This document shows, in pieces, positions 1 through 9,144 of a DNA stretch of 30,295 nucleotides. The translations under genes and the position numbers were made by a program. The notes under the pieces are model-generated. The model was not told where the DNA came from. It worked only from the letters and a program-made list of their open reading frames with translations, and did not search any database. This DNA comes from JAFGVL01 sp031553685 (GTDB lineage: Bacteria; Bacteroidota; Bacteroidia; Bacteroidales; Paludibacteraceae), in NCBI GenBank assembly GCA_031553685.1, contig JAVBLE010000046.1, forward strand, positions 1-30,295, given 5' to 3'. Position 1 is the stretch's first letter, and every line of letters starts with the position of its first letter.

Positions 1-76
1 CTAAATCCCCTGAAGGGGACTTTGGCTTAATTCGAGCTGTTTGTATCTGCCAGAAGCCCCTTTAGGGGTTTGGGGT
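1..76. repeat. Dispersed palindromic repeat, two inverted C/G-rich arms
   Basis: Two arms, each a small palindrome (TCCCCTGAAGGGGA near 6-19 and CCCCTTTAGGGG near 57-68), are also imperfect inverted copies of each other: the first arm ends in GGACTTTGG and the second begins CCAGAAGCCCC. They enclose a spacer of about 25 bp. The same layout occurs inside purL at 18144-18255. The left edge may continue beyond the window. No coding potential is seen. That it is a dispersed element is an inference from the recurrence within this window. Confidence 0.7.
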
Positions 77-176
77 GATAAAATAAGTTTCATAATCCGT
101 TGAACAACATTTATATATAATCTTATTCGATATAATCTCTAATGATATATTTTGTAACCATCAAATTTATTAGCTA

Positions 177-267
177 GAGATTGCTTCGTTCCTCGCAATG
201 ACGACAGATAACCGAAGCGTCATTGCGAGGTGTCACGCTGAGCGAAGTCGAAGTGAACGAAGCAATC
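177..267. repeat. Palindromic repeat with an interrupted right arm
   Basis: GATTGCTTCGTTC (179-191) pairs with GAACGAAGCAATC (255-267), and CCTCGCAATGACG (191-203) pairs with CGTCATTGCGAGG (218-230). The left arm is continuous, but the right arm is split by 24 bp (231-254, TGTCACGCTGAGCGAAGTCG followed by AAGT), which resembles a second dispersed repeat family. Both types are familiar as intergenic repeats in many bacterial genomes. No open reading frame is seen. Together with 1-76 it fills most of the 399-bp gene-free start of the window. Confidence 0.7.
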
Positions 268-341
268 CGAACTGAGAAAAATGCATCAATAATTTGTTTT
301 GTGAACTTAATACTAATTGATTGGCTCTTTTTGAGTTAAAG

Positions 342-373
342 TTTCTTCAAAACAATCTTTTTCATTACTTTTG
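342..373 (+). promoter_or_regulatory. Candidate Bacteroidota promoter for the PgpH-like gene
   Basis: TACTTTTG at 366-373 matches the Bacteroidota -7 box TAnnTTTG. A weak -33 box (TTTC, 342-345) lies 20 bp upstream. The start codon at 400 gives a short leader of about 20 nt. Confidence 0.5.
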
Positions 374-399
374 ATTGTTTTATTTTTCATCCAGAGCGT

Positions 400-2469
400 A
401 TGAGCAAAATTCCTCGTTTTACCCCCAATCGTTTTCACGCATTCCTTATAGCATTGCTGTTTTTATCGGCAATAATTCTTTTGGTGCAAATGTTTCCCCG
501 TCAAGGTTCGTTCAAGTATCCTTTTCAGGTAAATAAGCCTTGGTCGTACGAGCTGATCACTGCACCCTTCAACTTCCCTATCTACAAAGACGACAAGCAG
601 GTGGAACGCGAACAGCGGGAGATATTGCGCACATTTCTGCCTTATTATAAAAAAAACGAACAAGTAGAAGCCAAGCAACAAAAAGCCCTGTCGGTTTCGT
701 TGGACAGCGCACTTCATATTCCTGCTCAGTATAAAAATTACATCAGCGGGCAATTGAAATTTGTGTATAAACAAGGTATTATTAATAAAGAAAGTTTGTT
801 TTACGGCGACTCAAAAACCATCAAGTACAATGCTATTCAATTAGTAGACGGCGGTCAGATGGCACATGTAATCCCTGTCGACTCGCTCTTTACCACACGC
901 ACTGCTTACGAATATATCATCAACCACAGACCGGATTGGCTGAACGAAGAAATCTTGAAATCGTGCAATATCAATTACTTTTTGTCGGACAATTTAATGT
1001 ATGACAAAACCCTTTCGGAAAGGGGGAAGCAAGATATGTTAGCCAAAGTCTCTATTTCGCAGGGCATGGTGCAAGCCGGCGAAAAGATTATTGACCGGGG
1101 TGAAATAGTAACTCCCGAAACGGCACAAATCCTTAACTCGTTGAAAAAAGAACTCGAAAAGCAAAAGGGTTTTACCGACCAGGGAGACTTGATGTGGATT
1201 GGCGAAATAATCCTGATTGTGGCTTTGATGACGCTTCTTTTCCTGTATTTGTTTCTTTTCCGTTATCATATTTACAAACAAACAAAATCAGTACTTTGCT
1301 TATTACTGCTCATTTTGTTGTTGGGTATACTTTCGTCGCTCACTTTGCGATTTACGCCGTTTAGTATTTATATCATTCCATTTGCTTTGCTTCCAATACT
1401 TACGCGTATCTTCTTCGACTCGCGAACGGCGCTTTTTGTGCACATTATCACGGTGTTGTATGTGGCCACTTCATTACCCGATTCGTTTGGGTTCCTGTTG
1501 CTGCAACTTACGGCGGGAATGACTGTGGTTTCCAACCTGAAAGATCTTACGCAGCGTTCGCAACTGGCGCGCACAGCATTATTGATTTTTGTCAACTATG
1601 CCATTGTTTATACCGGCTATACATTACTGTTGGAAGGCAGTTGGGCAAGTATCGACTGGCACATGTTCTTATATTTTGCTATCAATGCTTTTCTTCTGCT
1701 TTTCTCGTATGGGTTTATCTGGATCTTTGAGAAACTGTTTGGCTTCCTTTCCAATGTCAGCCTCATTGAACTGTCGAATATGAACAGCGATTTTATGCTG
1801 AAGTTTGCCGAAATAGCACCCGGCTCGTTCCAACACTCGATGCAAGTATCCAACCTGGCAGCCGAAGCCACCCGCGAAATTAATGGGAATGCACTGTTGG
1901 TGCGTGTTGGTGCGCTTTATCATGATTTGGGCAAAATGGAAAACCCGCTTTATTTCACCGAGAACCAATTAAACGGGGTCAACCCGCTTGCCGAAATGGA
2001 ATACCAACAGGCTGCCCAACTTATTATCAAGCATGTGGACGACGGGGTTCGCCTGGCAAAAAAACAAAACCTGCCGCAAGTGATTATTGATTTTATTGCA
2101 ACCCATCATGGTAAAGGGCGAACAAAATATTTTTACAATTCGTTTAAAAATAAATTTCCCGGTGCCAACATCGACGAAAGCGCATTCCATTACCACGGAC
2201 CGGCGCCACAAACTAAAGAACAGGCTGTATTGATGATGGCTGATGCCGTTGAGGCTTCGTCGCGTAGCTTGTCTTCTTATTCGGACGAGATCATTAATCA
2301 TTTGGTGGATGATATTATCAACGGGCAAATTGCCGACGGGCTACTGAAGCAGGCTAAAATTACTTTTAGCGATGTGGAGGTGGTGAAAGCGGTTTTTAAG
2401 GAAAAACTGAAAACTATTTATCATACACGGGTACAATATCCGGAACTGAATAATGATGAAAAAAACTAA
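400..2469 (+). CDS. pgpH: 7TM-HD family phosphohydrolase (PgpH-like c-di-AMP phosphodiesterase)
   Basis: Integral membrane protein of 689 aa. Residues 12-31 form an N-terminal membrane anchor. An extracytoplasmic region follows (about 35-262, the 7TMR-HDED type), then a block of hydrophobic segments between about 266 and 447, then a cytoplasmic HD domain. HD signatures are visible: FQHS at 477-480, the metal-binding HD pair in GALYHDLGK (His508-Asp509), and a downstream ATHHGKG. In this family the HD domain hydrolyses the second messenger cyclic di-AMP, as characterised for Listeria PgpH; that activity here is inferred from architecture. Length and layout are normal. The ATG at 400 sits just behind a candidate promoter. 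The peptidase gene starts 13 bp after the stop and is probably co-transcribed, although no functional link is obvious. Confidence 0.88.
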   Translation: MSKIPRFTPNRFHAFLIALLFLSAIILLVQMFPRQGSFKYPFQVNKPWSYELITAPFNFPIYKDDKQVEREQREILRTFLPYYKKNEQVEAKQQKALSVSLDSALHIPAQYKNYISGQLKFVYKQGIINKESLFYGDSKTIKYNAIQLVDGGQMAHVIPVDSLFTTRTAYEYIINHRPDWLNEEILKSCNINYFLSDNLMYDKTLSERGKQDMLAKVSISQGMVQAGEKIIDRGEIVTPETAQILNSLKKELEKQKGFTDQGDLMWIGEIILIVALMTLLFLYLFLFRYHIYKQTKSVLCLLLLILLLGILSSLTLRFTPFSIYIIPFALLPILTRIFFDSRTALFVHIITVLYVATSLPDSFGFLLLQLTAGMTVVSNLKDLTQRSQLARTALLIFVNYAIVYTGYTLLLEGSWASIDWHMFLYFAINAFLLLFSYGFIWIFEKLFGFLSNVSLIELSNMNSDFMLKFAEIAPGSFQHSMQVSNLAAEATREINGNALLVRVGALYHDLGKMENPLYFTENQLNGVNPLAEMEYQQAAQLIIKHVDDGVRLAKKQNLPQVIIDFIATHHGKGRTKYFYNSFKNKFPGANIDESAFHYHGPAPQTKEQAVLMMADAVEASSRSLSSYSDEIINHLVDDIINGQIADGLLKQAKITFSDVEVVKAVFKEKLKTIYHTRVQYPELNNDEKN

Positions 2470-2482
2470 GAAACTGTTTATT

Positions 2483-4576
2483 ATGAAGAAATCTATACTT
2501 TCTACAGTTGTTTTCCTGTTTGCTTCATGGCTTTATGCGCAGCAAGAAACAACCGTTCCTCCTCCAGTCAATGACGGGACGGGAAAGAGCTATCCTAAGC
2601 CTATCGAATTTTCGTTCGAGAACTGGGTGCCTAAGCGTGGGGCTATACTTCCGGCAAGTTATGACATGCGCCAGGAAACGGGACGGCTTACCGCGCCGCG
2701 TGCGCAAGGCAGCACAAATACCTGTTGGGGATTTGCCACCATGGATGCCCTGCAGTCGGTATGGACAGGCATGGGTTTCCTCCCTGCCGAAAACTATTCG
2801 GTCGAGAACCTTGTAAACTGCACCGGATATGATATAACAAAATCTTCGGGCGGAGCGCGCGATATGGCTACGGCTTATCTCGCCCGTTTTGCAGGACCCG
2901 TTCCCGAAAGTGTAGACCCTTATCAGGGAGTAACTGTAAGCCCTTGCAAACCTGTAACTAAAGCAGACAAAGTGGCTGTTGTATCGCAAATCCAATATTT
3001 GCCCAAAGATAAAACTGCGATTAAGCAAATGCTGCTTCAATATGGTGGTGTATTTACAGCTGTTTCGACCGCTTGCTTCAATACAACTGTATATTATAAC
3101 TCGTTGACAAATGCTGCCTTTCTTCCATCAACGGTGTCAAATGCAGCTAACCATGCCGGAACTATTGTAGGCTGGGACGATAACTATGCTGTCACTAATT
3201 TCAATTCGGCTAACCGGCCGCAAAATCCCGGAGCCTGGATTGTGAAAAACACTTATGGCACAGGTTCGAACGAGCAAGGGTATTATTATCTTTCATACGA
3301 AGATAAAATTGCAGGCGAACAGGCTACCGTTTTCAACGGGCGCATCGAAAAATCTGCCATTGACACTATCTATTATTACGATAAATTGGGGATGACTACC
3401 AAACCTACACTTAATATAGACAGTTGCTTTGTATTGCAAAAATATACAGCACCCACCGGACAGCAGATTACCGGTATAGGAACATTTGCCACAGCAGCAG
3501 GGGCTTATATTGATATTAGTATTTACCGGCAGAAAATTAATAATACTTTGTATGGGTTATTAGCCGAAAGTAAGGGTAACTATTGCGAATTTCCGGGTTA
3601 CTATACCTTTCCCCTAAAAGCAGATATTCAGGGTGATTTTTATATTGAGATAAAATATAAAACCCCAAACATAAATACTCCTTTCCCTATGGAAAAGACA
3701 GTAACCTATGCGTCGCCCGAAATTTTGCCTGTAGGCAGCCAATGGATTCGGCCTGCCCGGAATTATCCTTGGAGTGATGTCGGTTCAAATGCAACAAATA
3801 CAACTCTTCAAGGGGATTTGTGTATAAAAGTGCTGGCAAAAAACTTACCAACACCGTCCAATGACGATATTGCAAACGCGTTGCCACTAACATTGGGCAG
3901 CTTGCAAGGCGCGTTTTATAATGGAGGAGCTACTAAAGAAACCAATGAACCTGCTCCGCCGGCAACAGGATGTACTACACAAACCGGATGGTGTGAAGGC
4001 GAAGATATAATCGAAAATTCCCTTTGGTTTACCTTTGTAGCACCCTCTTCGGGTTCGGTGAGCATCACTACAACCGGTTTTGACAATCAAATAGCGGTAT
4101 ATGACGCGATAGCTACCGGCACTTACAACGACATTATCAGCGGAAATCCGGCTAATTACATTATCGTAGCTGCCAACGACGATGCTTCGGAAACCCAACC
4201 TGCCGCAACCATTAGCTCGCTTTCCAATTTAACGCCGGGCAAAACCTACTGGCTGCAAATGGATGGCTCTTTCCATGGATCAACAGGGAATGCGTATATA
4301 ACCATTACGGATAACAATCCGACAGATATTCCGGTAAAAGAATCAGCATACAAGATAATCAACCCATCTAAAAACGGGCTTCTAATAATCCAAAATGACG
4401 GGGGTGTACAAGAAGTCGAGATGTTTGATATGTCAGGCAAGAAAGTAAGCCAGACAACGCATGGCAGACAAAACGAAATATCAATCAGTGTGTCGGCTCT
4501 TCCGGCAGGATATTATTTAGTCAAAATAAAAACACCCACCGGAACAATAAGCGAGAAGGTAAATATTGTTCATTGA
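2483..4576 (+). CDS. Secreted C1 (papain-like) cysteine peptidase with type IX sorting domain
   Basis: Start placed at 2483 rather than the in-frame ATGs at 2453/2456, because the protein then begins with a clean signal peptide (MKKSILSTVVFLFASWLYAQ) and no longer overlaps the upstream gene; 697 aa. Papain-type catalytic residues are visible: Cys81 in NTCWGFA, His224 in NHAGTIVGWDD and Asn256 in WIVKNTYG. The usual QGxCGSCW motif is altered to QGSTNTCWGF, with the nucleophile retained. The middle region (about 275-455) has no recognised motif. A beta-rich pre-peptidase-like domain follows, containing SLWFTFVAPSSGSVSI. The last 80 or so residues form a T9SS type A sorting domain (EVEMFDMSGKKV, then LPAGYYLVKI). 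Expected to be exported by Sec, cross the outer membrane by T9SS, and act on the surface or outside as a protease. Substrate unknown. Confidence 0.88.
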   Translation: MKKSILSTVVFLFASWLYAQQETTVPPPVNDGTGKSYPKPIEFSFENWVPKRGAILPASYDMRQETGRLTAPRAQGSTNTCWGFATMDALQSVWTGMGFLPAENYSVENLVNCTGYDITKSSGGARDMATAYLARFAGPVPESVDPYQGVTVSPCKPVTKADKVAVVSQIQYLPKDKTAIKQMLLQYGGVFTAVSTACFNTTVYYNSLTNAAFLPSTVSNAANHAGTIVGWDDNYAVTNFNSANRPQNPGAWIVKNTYGTGSNEQGYYYLSYEDKIAGEQATVFNGRIEKSAIDTIYYYDKLGMTTKPTLNIDSCFVLQKYTAPTGQQITGIGTFATAAGAYIDISIYRQKINNTLYGLLAESKGNYCEFPGYYTFPLKADIQGDFYIEIKYKTPNINTPFPMEKTVTYASPEILPVGSQWIRPARNYPWSDVGSNATNTTLQGDLCIKVLAKNLPTPSNDDIANALPLTLGSLQGAFYNGGATKETNEPAPPATGCTTQTGWCEGEDIIENSLWFTFVAPSSGSVSITTTGFDNQIAVYDAIATGTYNDIISGNPANYIIVAANDDASETQPAATISSLSNLTPGKTYWLQMDGSFHGSTGNAYITITDNNPTDIPVKESAYKIINPSKNGLLIIQNDGGVQEVEMFDMSGKKVSQTTHGRQNEISISVSALPAGYYLVKIKTPTGTISEKVNIVH

Positions 4577-4653
4577 TATTTTTTAACTACAGGTAAAAGG
4601 CGGGATAATCGGTAAAAACCGGTTTGTCCAGCTTCTTTTTTTATATCGGGTAG

Positions 4654-4683
4654 TTTGACTTTTCGCATAGTTCACTACCTTTG
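4654..4683 (+). promoter_or_regulatory. Bacteroidota-type promoter for the acyl-CoA ligase gene
   Basis: A -33 box TTTG (4654-4657) and a -7 box TACCTTTG (4676-4683) are separated by 18 bp, close to the known spacing for the Bacteroidota primary sigma factor. The start codon at 4708 gives a leader of about 20 nt. Confidence 0.65.
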
Positions 4684-4707
4684 TTTACATTTTTTATTCG
4701 AAATAAT

Positions 4708-6507
4708 ATGAACATTCCTCACTTTTCCGAATTAGCTTTTGTGCAAGCACAACGCTATGGCAAGAAAAATGCCTTTTGGCATCAACATCCGGCTTCCGGC
4801 GAATGGATACCCACCACTTGGGAAACCTTTGCCGAGCAAGTACGCAATATGTCCAAAGCTTTCCACCATTTAGGACTCTGCGATGGGCAAACCATTGGCA
4901 TTTGTTCGCAAAACAAACCCGAAACTTTTGTTGTCGATTTTGCCGCCTTCGCCATCGGGGGCGTGGTAGTGCCGATGTATGCTACCAGTTCGGCGCAACA
5001 GATAGAATATATTGTAAACGATGCCGGCATTACCACCATCTTTGTAGGCGAACAATATCAATACGATATTGCTTACCAAGTGTTGCAAACCTCTTCTGTC
5101 TTGAAAAAGATAATTGTGTTCGATCCATTGGTAAGAACACACGGCGAAGACACCACCCTGTATTTTCACGAATTGATGCAAACCGGCATCAATTCGACAG
5201 CACATTTCGAAGTGCACAATTATCAGGAAAGCGCTACCGAAGACCAGCTTGCCACCATCATGTACACCTCCGGAACCACCGGCGAACCCAAAGGCGTGAT
5301 GCTCACACACAGCAATTACCTCGAAGCCATGCGCATCCATACCGTCCGCCTGACTTCTATTACCGACAAAGACCGTTCAATAGCATTCCTCCCGCTCACA
5401 CACATCTTTGAGCGCACATGGTGTTATTTCTGTCTGCTTATGGGCGTCGAGATATACCTCAACCTTCGTCCGCAGGAGATACAAGCTACCGTTCGCGAAG
5501 TTCGTCCGTCGTTGATATGCGCCGTACCGCGTTTTTGGGAGAAAGTATACATCGTTGTGCAACAAACGCTCGAAAGTTATACGCCATTCAAGCGCGGACT
5601 TGTTGCATGGGCAGTTGCTGTGGGCGAAGACTATAACCTGAAACATTTACGGCTGGGCAAAAAACCTTCACCATACCTTTGCCTGCGCTATTTCATTGCC
5701 GACAAGCTTATTTTCTCCAAAGTAAAAAAGACCATCGGAATCGAAAACGCCAACATACTCCCAACAGCCGGAGCCGCAATTTCGGACGAAATCGTACATT
5801 TTTTCCGGAGCATCGGCATGCCTATCATGGTTGGATACGGACTTACCGAAAGCACAGCTACCGTAACCTGCTATCCGTACACATTGTATAAAATAGGCAC
5901 TGTCGGCACTATTATGCCCGATGTGGAAGTAAAGATAAGCGACGAAGACGAAATCCTTATCAAAGGGAAAACCATTACCAAAGGCTATTACAACAAGCCC
6001 GAAGTAAATGCAGCCACCTTTACCGAAGACGGTTTTTTCCGCACTGGCGATTCGGGACGCTTCGAAGACGGGCATCTTATCCTGACCGAGCGGATAAAAG
6101 ACTTGTTCAAAACATCCAACGGGAAATACATTGCTCCGCAACAAACCGAAACGCGCCTGTCAAAAGACATGTACATTGAGCAAGTGGCAGTTATCGGCGA
6201 CCAGCGAAACTATGTTACAGCACTCATTGTACCAAACTTCGACAATCTGAAACAATATGCTGCCAACAAAAAGATAGCCAACCAAACCATCGAAGAGCTG
6301 CTTCACAATCCCGAAATCATTGATTTTTATTTAGGTAGAATAAAAGAAGCGCAAAAAGACATGGCAAGTTTCGAGCAAATAAAAAAAATAACACTGATCA
6401 AAAAAGCCTTTACGCTCGAAGCCGGCGAACTTACCAACACCCTCAAACTGCGTCGCGCTGTGATTATGCAGAAGTATAAAGATGTGATTGAACTGATGTA
6501 TTTGTAG
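4708..6507 (+). CDS. AMP-forming long-chain acyl-CoA ligase (FadD-like)
   Basis: Start at ATG 4708; the upstream in-frame TTG at 4681 overlaps the promoter and is rejected. 599 aa. It belongs to the ANL adenylating superfamily: the phosphate-binding loop YTSGTTGEPKG lies at 186-196, the A5-type motif is GYGLTEST, and the adenylate-binding aspartate lies in FFRTGDSGRFEDGHL, followed by the hinge region ERIKDLFKTSNGKYIAP. The family activates fatty acids to acyl-AMP and then acyl-CoA, at the cytoplasmic face of the inner membrane. The C-terminal lysine region is present (ELTNTLKLRR), so the protein looks complete. It is transcribed alone from its own promoter and converges with fabG, which also handles fatty-acyl chains, though on the acyl carrier protein. 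Chain-length preference cannot be read from sequence. Confidence 0.88.
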   Translation: MNIPHFSELAFVQAQRYGKKNAFWHQHPASGEWIPTTWETFAEQVRNMSKAFHHLGLCDGQTIGICSQNKPETFVVDFAAFAIGGVVVPMYATSSAQQIEYIVNDAGITTIFVGEQYQYDIAYQVLQTSSVLKKIIVFDPLVRTHGEDTTLYFHELMQTGINSTAHFEVHNYQESATEDQLATIMYTSGTTGEPKGVMLTHSNYLEAMRIHTVRLTSITDKDRSIAFLPLTHIFERTWCYFCLLMGVEIYLNLRPQEIQATVREVRPSLICAVPRFWEKVYIVVQQTLESYTPFKRGLVAWAVAVGEDYNLKHLRLGKKPSPYLCLRYFIADKLIFSKVKKTIGIENANILPTAGAAISDEIVHFFRSIGMPIMVGYGLTESTATVTCYPYTLYKIGTVGTIMPDVEVKISDEDEILIKGKTITKGYYNKPEVNAATFTEDGFFRTGDSGRFEDGHLILTERIKDLFKTSNGKYIAPQQTETRLSKDMYIEQVAVIGDQRNYVTALIVPNFDNLKQYAANKKIANQTIEELLHNPEIIDFYLGRIKEAQKDMASFEQIKKITLIKKAFTLEAGELTNTLKLRRAVIMQKYKDVIELMYL

Positions 6508-6548
6508 GGAAAACGAATTGATCTAAAAAGGGATAATACCGTAAAAAG

Positions 6549-6584
6549 CAGTCAGGGCTTCATTTTGAAATGAAGCCCTGACTG
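6549..6584. terminator. Bidirectional terminator between the acyl-CoA ligase gene and fabG
   Basis: A perfect 17-bp inverted repeat, CAGTCAGGGCTTCATTT (6549-6565) and its complement (6568-6584), around a 2-nt centre. It lies in the 110-bp gap between convergent genes. The A-rich left flank gives a U-run for the leftward transcript and the right flank is CCCCTTTT, so termination is expected in both directions. Confidence 0.8.
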
Positions 6585-6617
6585 TTCCCCTTTTGCTATG
6601 AAAATCTAAAACTTCCG

Positions 6618-7364
6618 TTATGTATTCATCCCCCCGCAAACATTAATCACCTGTCCACTTACATAACTCGACAAATCTGAGGCAAGGAACAGTGTTGCGT
6701 TAGCAACATCTTCGGGAGTACCACCCCGACGCATTGGAATTTGTTTTGCCCATTCGTTGCGTACTTCTTCCGAAAGTTGACCGGTCATTTCGGTAATGAT
6801 AAAGCCCGGAGCAATGCAGTTGGCACGGATGCCGCGCGAACCAAGTTCTTTAGCAATAGATTTAGCCAAACCAATCATACCCGCTTTAGAGGCAGAGTAG
6901 TTAGCCTGCCCCGCATTGCCCGAAACACCTACAACCGAACTCATATTAATAATAGAACCCGATTTTTGTTTCATCATAATCGGCGTACAAGCATTGATAA
7001 AATTGAAAGCCGATTTCAAATTCACATTGATAACCGCGTCCCATTGCAGTTCGCTCATGCGCATCATCAAACCATCTTTGGTGATGCCCGCATTATTTAC
7101 CAAAATGTCGATACGCCCAAACTCTTTAGCAATTTCCGCAACCACCTGATGCGTTTCTTCAAATAAAGAAGCATTTGAAGCATATCCTTTGGCTTTTATG
7201 CCCAAAGCAGTTAGTTCGGCTTCAGTGGCTTTTGCGTTATCGTCAATGTTCAAATCGGTAAAAGCGATATGACAGCCCTCGCTTGCCAGTTTTAAAGCAA
7301 TAGCTTTGCCAATACCGCGTGCAGCACCGGTTACAATAGCTACTTTCCCTTCTAGTAATTTCAT
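6618..7364 (-). CDS. fabG: 3-oxoacyl-[acyl-carrier-protein] reductase FabG
   Basis: Start set at the ATG ending at 7364 (MKLLEGKVAIVTG); an in-frame start 12 codons upstream overlaps the promoter box. 248 aa, the usual length. Classical short-chain dehydrogenase/reductase: the cofactor motif TGAARGIG begins at Thr12, NNAG at 90-93, and the catalytic set Asn114 (NVNLKSAF), Ser143, Tyr156 and Lys160 (YSASK) is complete. The C-terminus ends in the family-typical block SSYVSGQVINVCGGM. FabG reduces 3-oxoacyl-ACP to 3-hydroxyacyl-ACP with NADPH in the fatty-acid elongation cycle. It is monocistronic here, without the fabD, acpP or fabF neighbours seen in many bacteria. Substrate assignment within the reductase superfamily rests on overall resemblance. 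Confidence 0.9.
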   Translation of the reverse strand: MKLLEGKVAIVTGAARGIGKAIALKLASEGCHIAFTDLNIDDNAKATEAELTALGIKAKGYASNASLFEETHQVVAEIAKEFGRIDILVNNAGITKDGLMMRMSELQWDAVINVNLKSAFNFINACTPIMMKQKSGSIINMSSVVGVSGNAGQANYSASKAGMIGLAKSIAKELGSRGIRANCIAPGFIITEMTGQLSEEVRNEWAKQIPMRRGGTPEDVANATLFLASDLSSYVSGQVINVCGGMNT

Positions 7365-7397
7365 GGATATTAATTTTTTGAAGTTAAAAAAACGCTG

Positions 7398-7405
7398 CAA
7401 AGATA
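7398..7405 (-). promoter_or_regulatory. Candidate -7 box for fabG
   Basis: On the minus strand this reads TATCTTTG, a full match to TAnnTTTG, 33 bp upstream of the fabG ATG. No convincing -33 TTTG is found at normal spacing; the nearest is 26 bp away. Confidence 0.45.
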
Positions 7406-7481
7406 ATATTAAAAATCAATCATTAATTGTACAAAATGTGATAAAACGAAATAAAGATTTTCAGAAATGATAAATATTCGT

Positions 7482-7489
7482 TAGTTTTG
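7482..7489 (+). promoter_or_regulatory. Candidate -7 box for the exbB-tonB operon
   Basis: TAGTTTTG matches TAnnTTTG. The -33 position holds only a weak TTTTC near 7457-7461. The resulting leader of about 145 nt before the ATG at 7641 is long for this window and could hold regulation, but I see no recognisable riboswitch in it. Together with the fabG box it defines a divergent promoter region. Confidence 0.45.
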
Positions 7490-7640
7490 CTCGATTTTTT
7501 TCAAAACAAACACACTATTTTTCCTTAAATGCGGTTATACATACAAATAGCCGGAAAAAATTTTGTGTAATTTTTGTCGGGTGAAATCTTTTCAATTGAA
7601 ATTATTTAAATTATTAATATCTAAATTTTTATTTTATTCT

Positions 7641-8462
7641 ATGGAAACAAAACAAATTAAAGATGTGAAAGGGAAATCTCGTGGCATCTCAGCAGGCATT
7701 ATTTTAGTAGCTTGTTTTATTATTGCATTTTGTGTGTTCAATTTCGTATTTGGAGATTCAAGCCACTTTATGGATGGCAACCGGAACAACCATCCGCTTC
7801 CCGGCGATTATTTAGGAACAATTTACAAAGGTGGACCGGTGGTTGTACTTGTAATCACACTTCTTCTTACGGTGTTAACTTTGAGTGTTGAGCGTTTCTT
7901 TGCTATCAATAAAGCCAAAGGTAAAGGCAATCTGATCAACTTTGTAGCTCGCTTGAAAGTACTTTTGGAAGGTGGCGACATCAAAGGTGCCGATGATCTT
8001 TGTTCACAACAAAAAGGTTCGGTAGCAGCCGTTGTTTCTGCCGGATTGAAAAAATACGAAGACATGCAAAACACCACCGAAGATTTGTCCAAAGAACAAA
8101 AACTGCTGGCAATCCAAAAAGAAATCGAAGAAGCTACAGCACTCGAATTGCCAACTATGGAACAAAACCTTCCGGTAATAGCAACCATCTCTACCTTGGG
8201 TACGCTTTTCGGACTTTTAGGAACAGTACTTGGTATGATCCGTTCGTTTGCCGCCCTTGCCAATGCAGGTGCTCCGGATTCGGTAGCTTTGGCAACAGGT
8301 ATCTCCGAAGCCCTTATCAATACAGCTTTAGGTATTGCAACTGGTGCATTGGCTATCATTTGTTACAGTTTCTTCACCGGCAAAATTGATAACATCACTT
8401 ATGCTATCGACGAAATGGGCTTCTCTATTGTACAAACTTATGCCGAAAAACACAAAGCATAA
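7641..8462 (+). CDS. exbB: MotA/TolQ/ExbB family proton channel subunit ExbB
   Basis: Start at ATG 7641 (METKQIKDVKG); a TTG 26 codons upstream would add an unlikely N-terminal extension. 273 aa inner-membrane protein. Hydrophobic segments lie near residues 15-38 (extra N-terminal helix common in Bacteroidota ExbB), 69-87, and two C-terminal helices within the conserved core PVIATISTLGTLFGLLGTVLG and GISEALINTALGIATGALA. The cytoplasmic loop lies between helices 2 and 3. ExbB forms the pentameric channel that, with ExbD, uses the proton motive force to energise TonB. It is first in a seven-gene operon with two exbD genes and tonB directly behind. Confidence 0.92.
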   Translation: METKQIKDVKGKSRGISAGIILVACFIIAFCVFNFVFGDSSHFMDGNRNNHPLPGDYLGTIYKGGPVVVLVITLLLTVLTLSVERFFAINKAKGKGNLINFVARLKVLLEGGDIKGADDLCSQQKGSVAAVVSAGLKKYEDMQNTTEDLSKEQKLLAIQKEIEEATALELPTMEQNLPVIATISTLGTLFGLLGTVLGMIRSFAALANAGAPDSVALATGISEALINTALGIATGALAIICYSFFTGKIDNITYAIDEMGFSIVQTYAEKHKA

Positions 8463-8491
8463 ATAATCATTTTTTAAGCAGAAATTAAATT

Positions 8492-9127
8492 ATGCCAAAA
8501 GTAAAAGTAAAACGGAAGAGTACATTCATCGACATGACGGCGATGAGTGATGTAACGGTGCTTTTGCTTACCTTTTTTATGCTTACGGCAACTTTTGTCA
8601 AAAAAGAACCGGTACAGGTAGTAACACCTGCTTCGGTTTCTGAGATAAAAATTCCCGAATCCAATCTTATTACTGTTATCATCGAAAAAAATGGAAATGT
8701 CTATATGTCGATCGAAGACAATAAAGAGAATAAAGCGCAGGTATTAAAACAGGTAGGTGAAGTTTACAAGTACAACTATACTCCTCAAGAATTGAAAAAA
8801 TTTAGCGAATTGCCATCCTTTGGCGTGCCTATCCAAAGTATGAAAGAATTTTTGGATCTCCCAACCGAAAAACAGGACGCTATCATCACCCAATTGAAAG
8901 GAATCCCTACAGATACAATAAGCAGCTCGAAAAACCAGTTTGAAAATTGGGTACGCGCAGCCCTTACTGTAAACCCTAAATTAGCTGTTGCCATCAAGTC
9001 CGATGCTTCGACTCCATACCTCAAAGTGAAATCAGTAATGAAAACATTGCAAGACTTGGAAGTAAACAGATATAACCTGATAACCAGTTTGAAAACAGTT
9101 AGTGCTGCAGACGCAGATATACAATAA
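8492..9127 (+). CDS. exbD: ExbD/TolR family protein (first of two)
   Basis: 211 aa. A short basic N-terminus (MPKVKVKRKS) precedes one transmembrane helix, about 17-36, bearing the proton-relay aspartate Asp20 in AMSDVTVLLLTFFML. The rest is periplasmic. In the family this helix sits in the ExbB pore. The periplasmic part carries a central segment (about 75-140) longer than in E. coli ExbD. It differs clearly from the second ExbD next door, which suggests a heteromeric ExbD pair, as is usual in Bacteroidota. Confidence 0.9.
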   Translation: MPKVKVKRKSTFIDMTAMSDVTVLLLTFFMLTATFVKKEPVQVVTPASVSEIKIPESNLITVIIEKNGNVYMSIEDNKENKAQVLKQVGEVYKYNYTPQELKKFSELPSFGVPIQSMKEFLDLPTEKQDAIITQLKGIPTDTISSSKNQFENWVRAALTVNPKLAVAIKSDASTPYLKVKSVMKTLQDLEVNRYNLITSLKTVSAADADIQ

Positions 9128-9144
9128 TATAAAGGAAAAAATAT

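Noticed and set aside
4681..4707. Longer N-terminus of the acyl-CoA ligase from TTG at 4681
   Set aside because: That start lies inside the -7 box of a good promoter match; ATG 4708 begins the family-like N-terminus.
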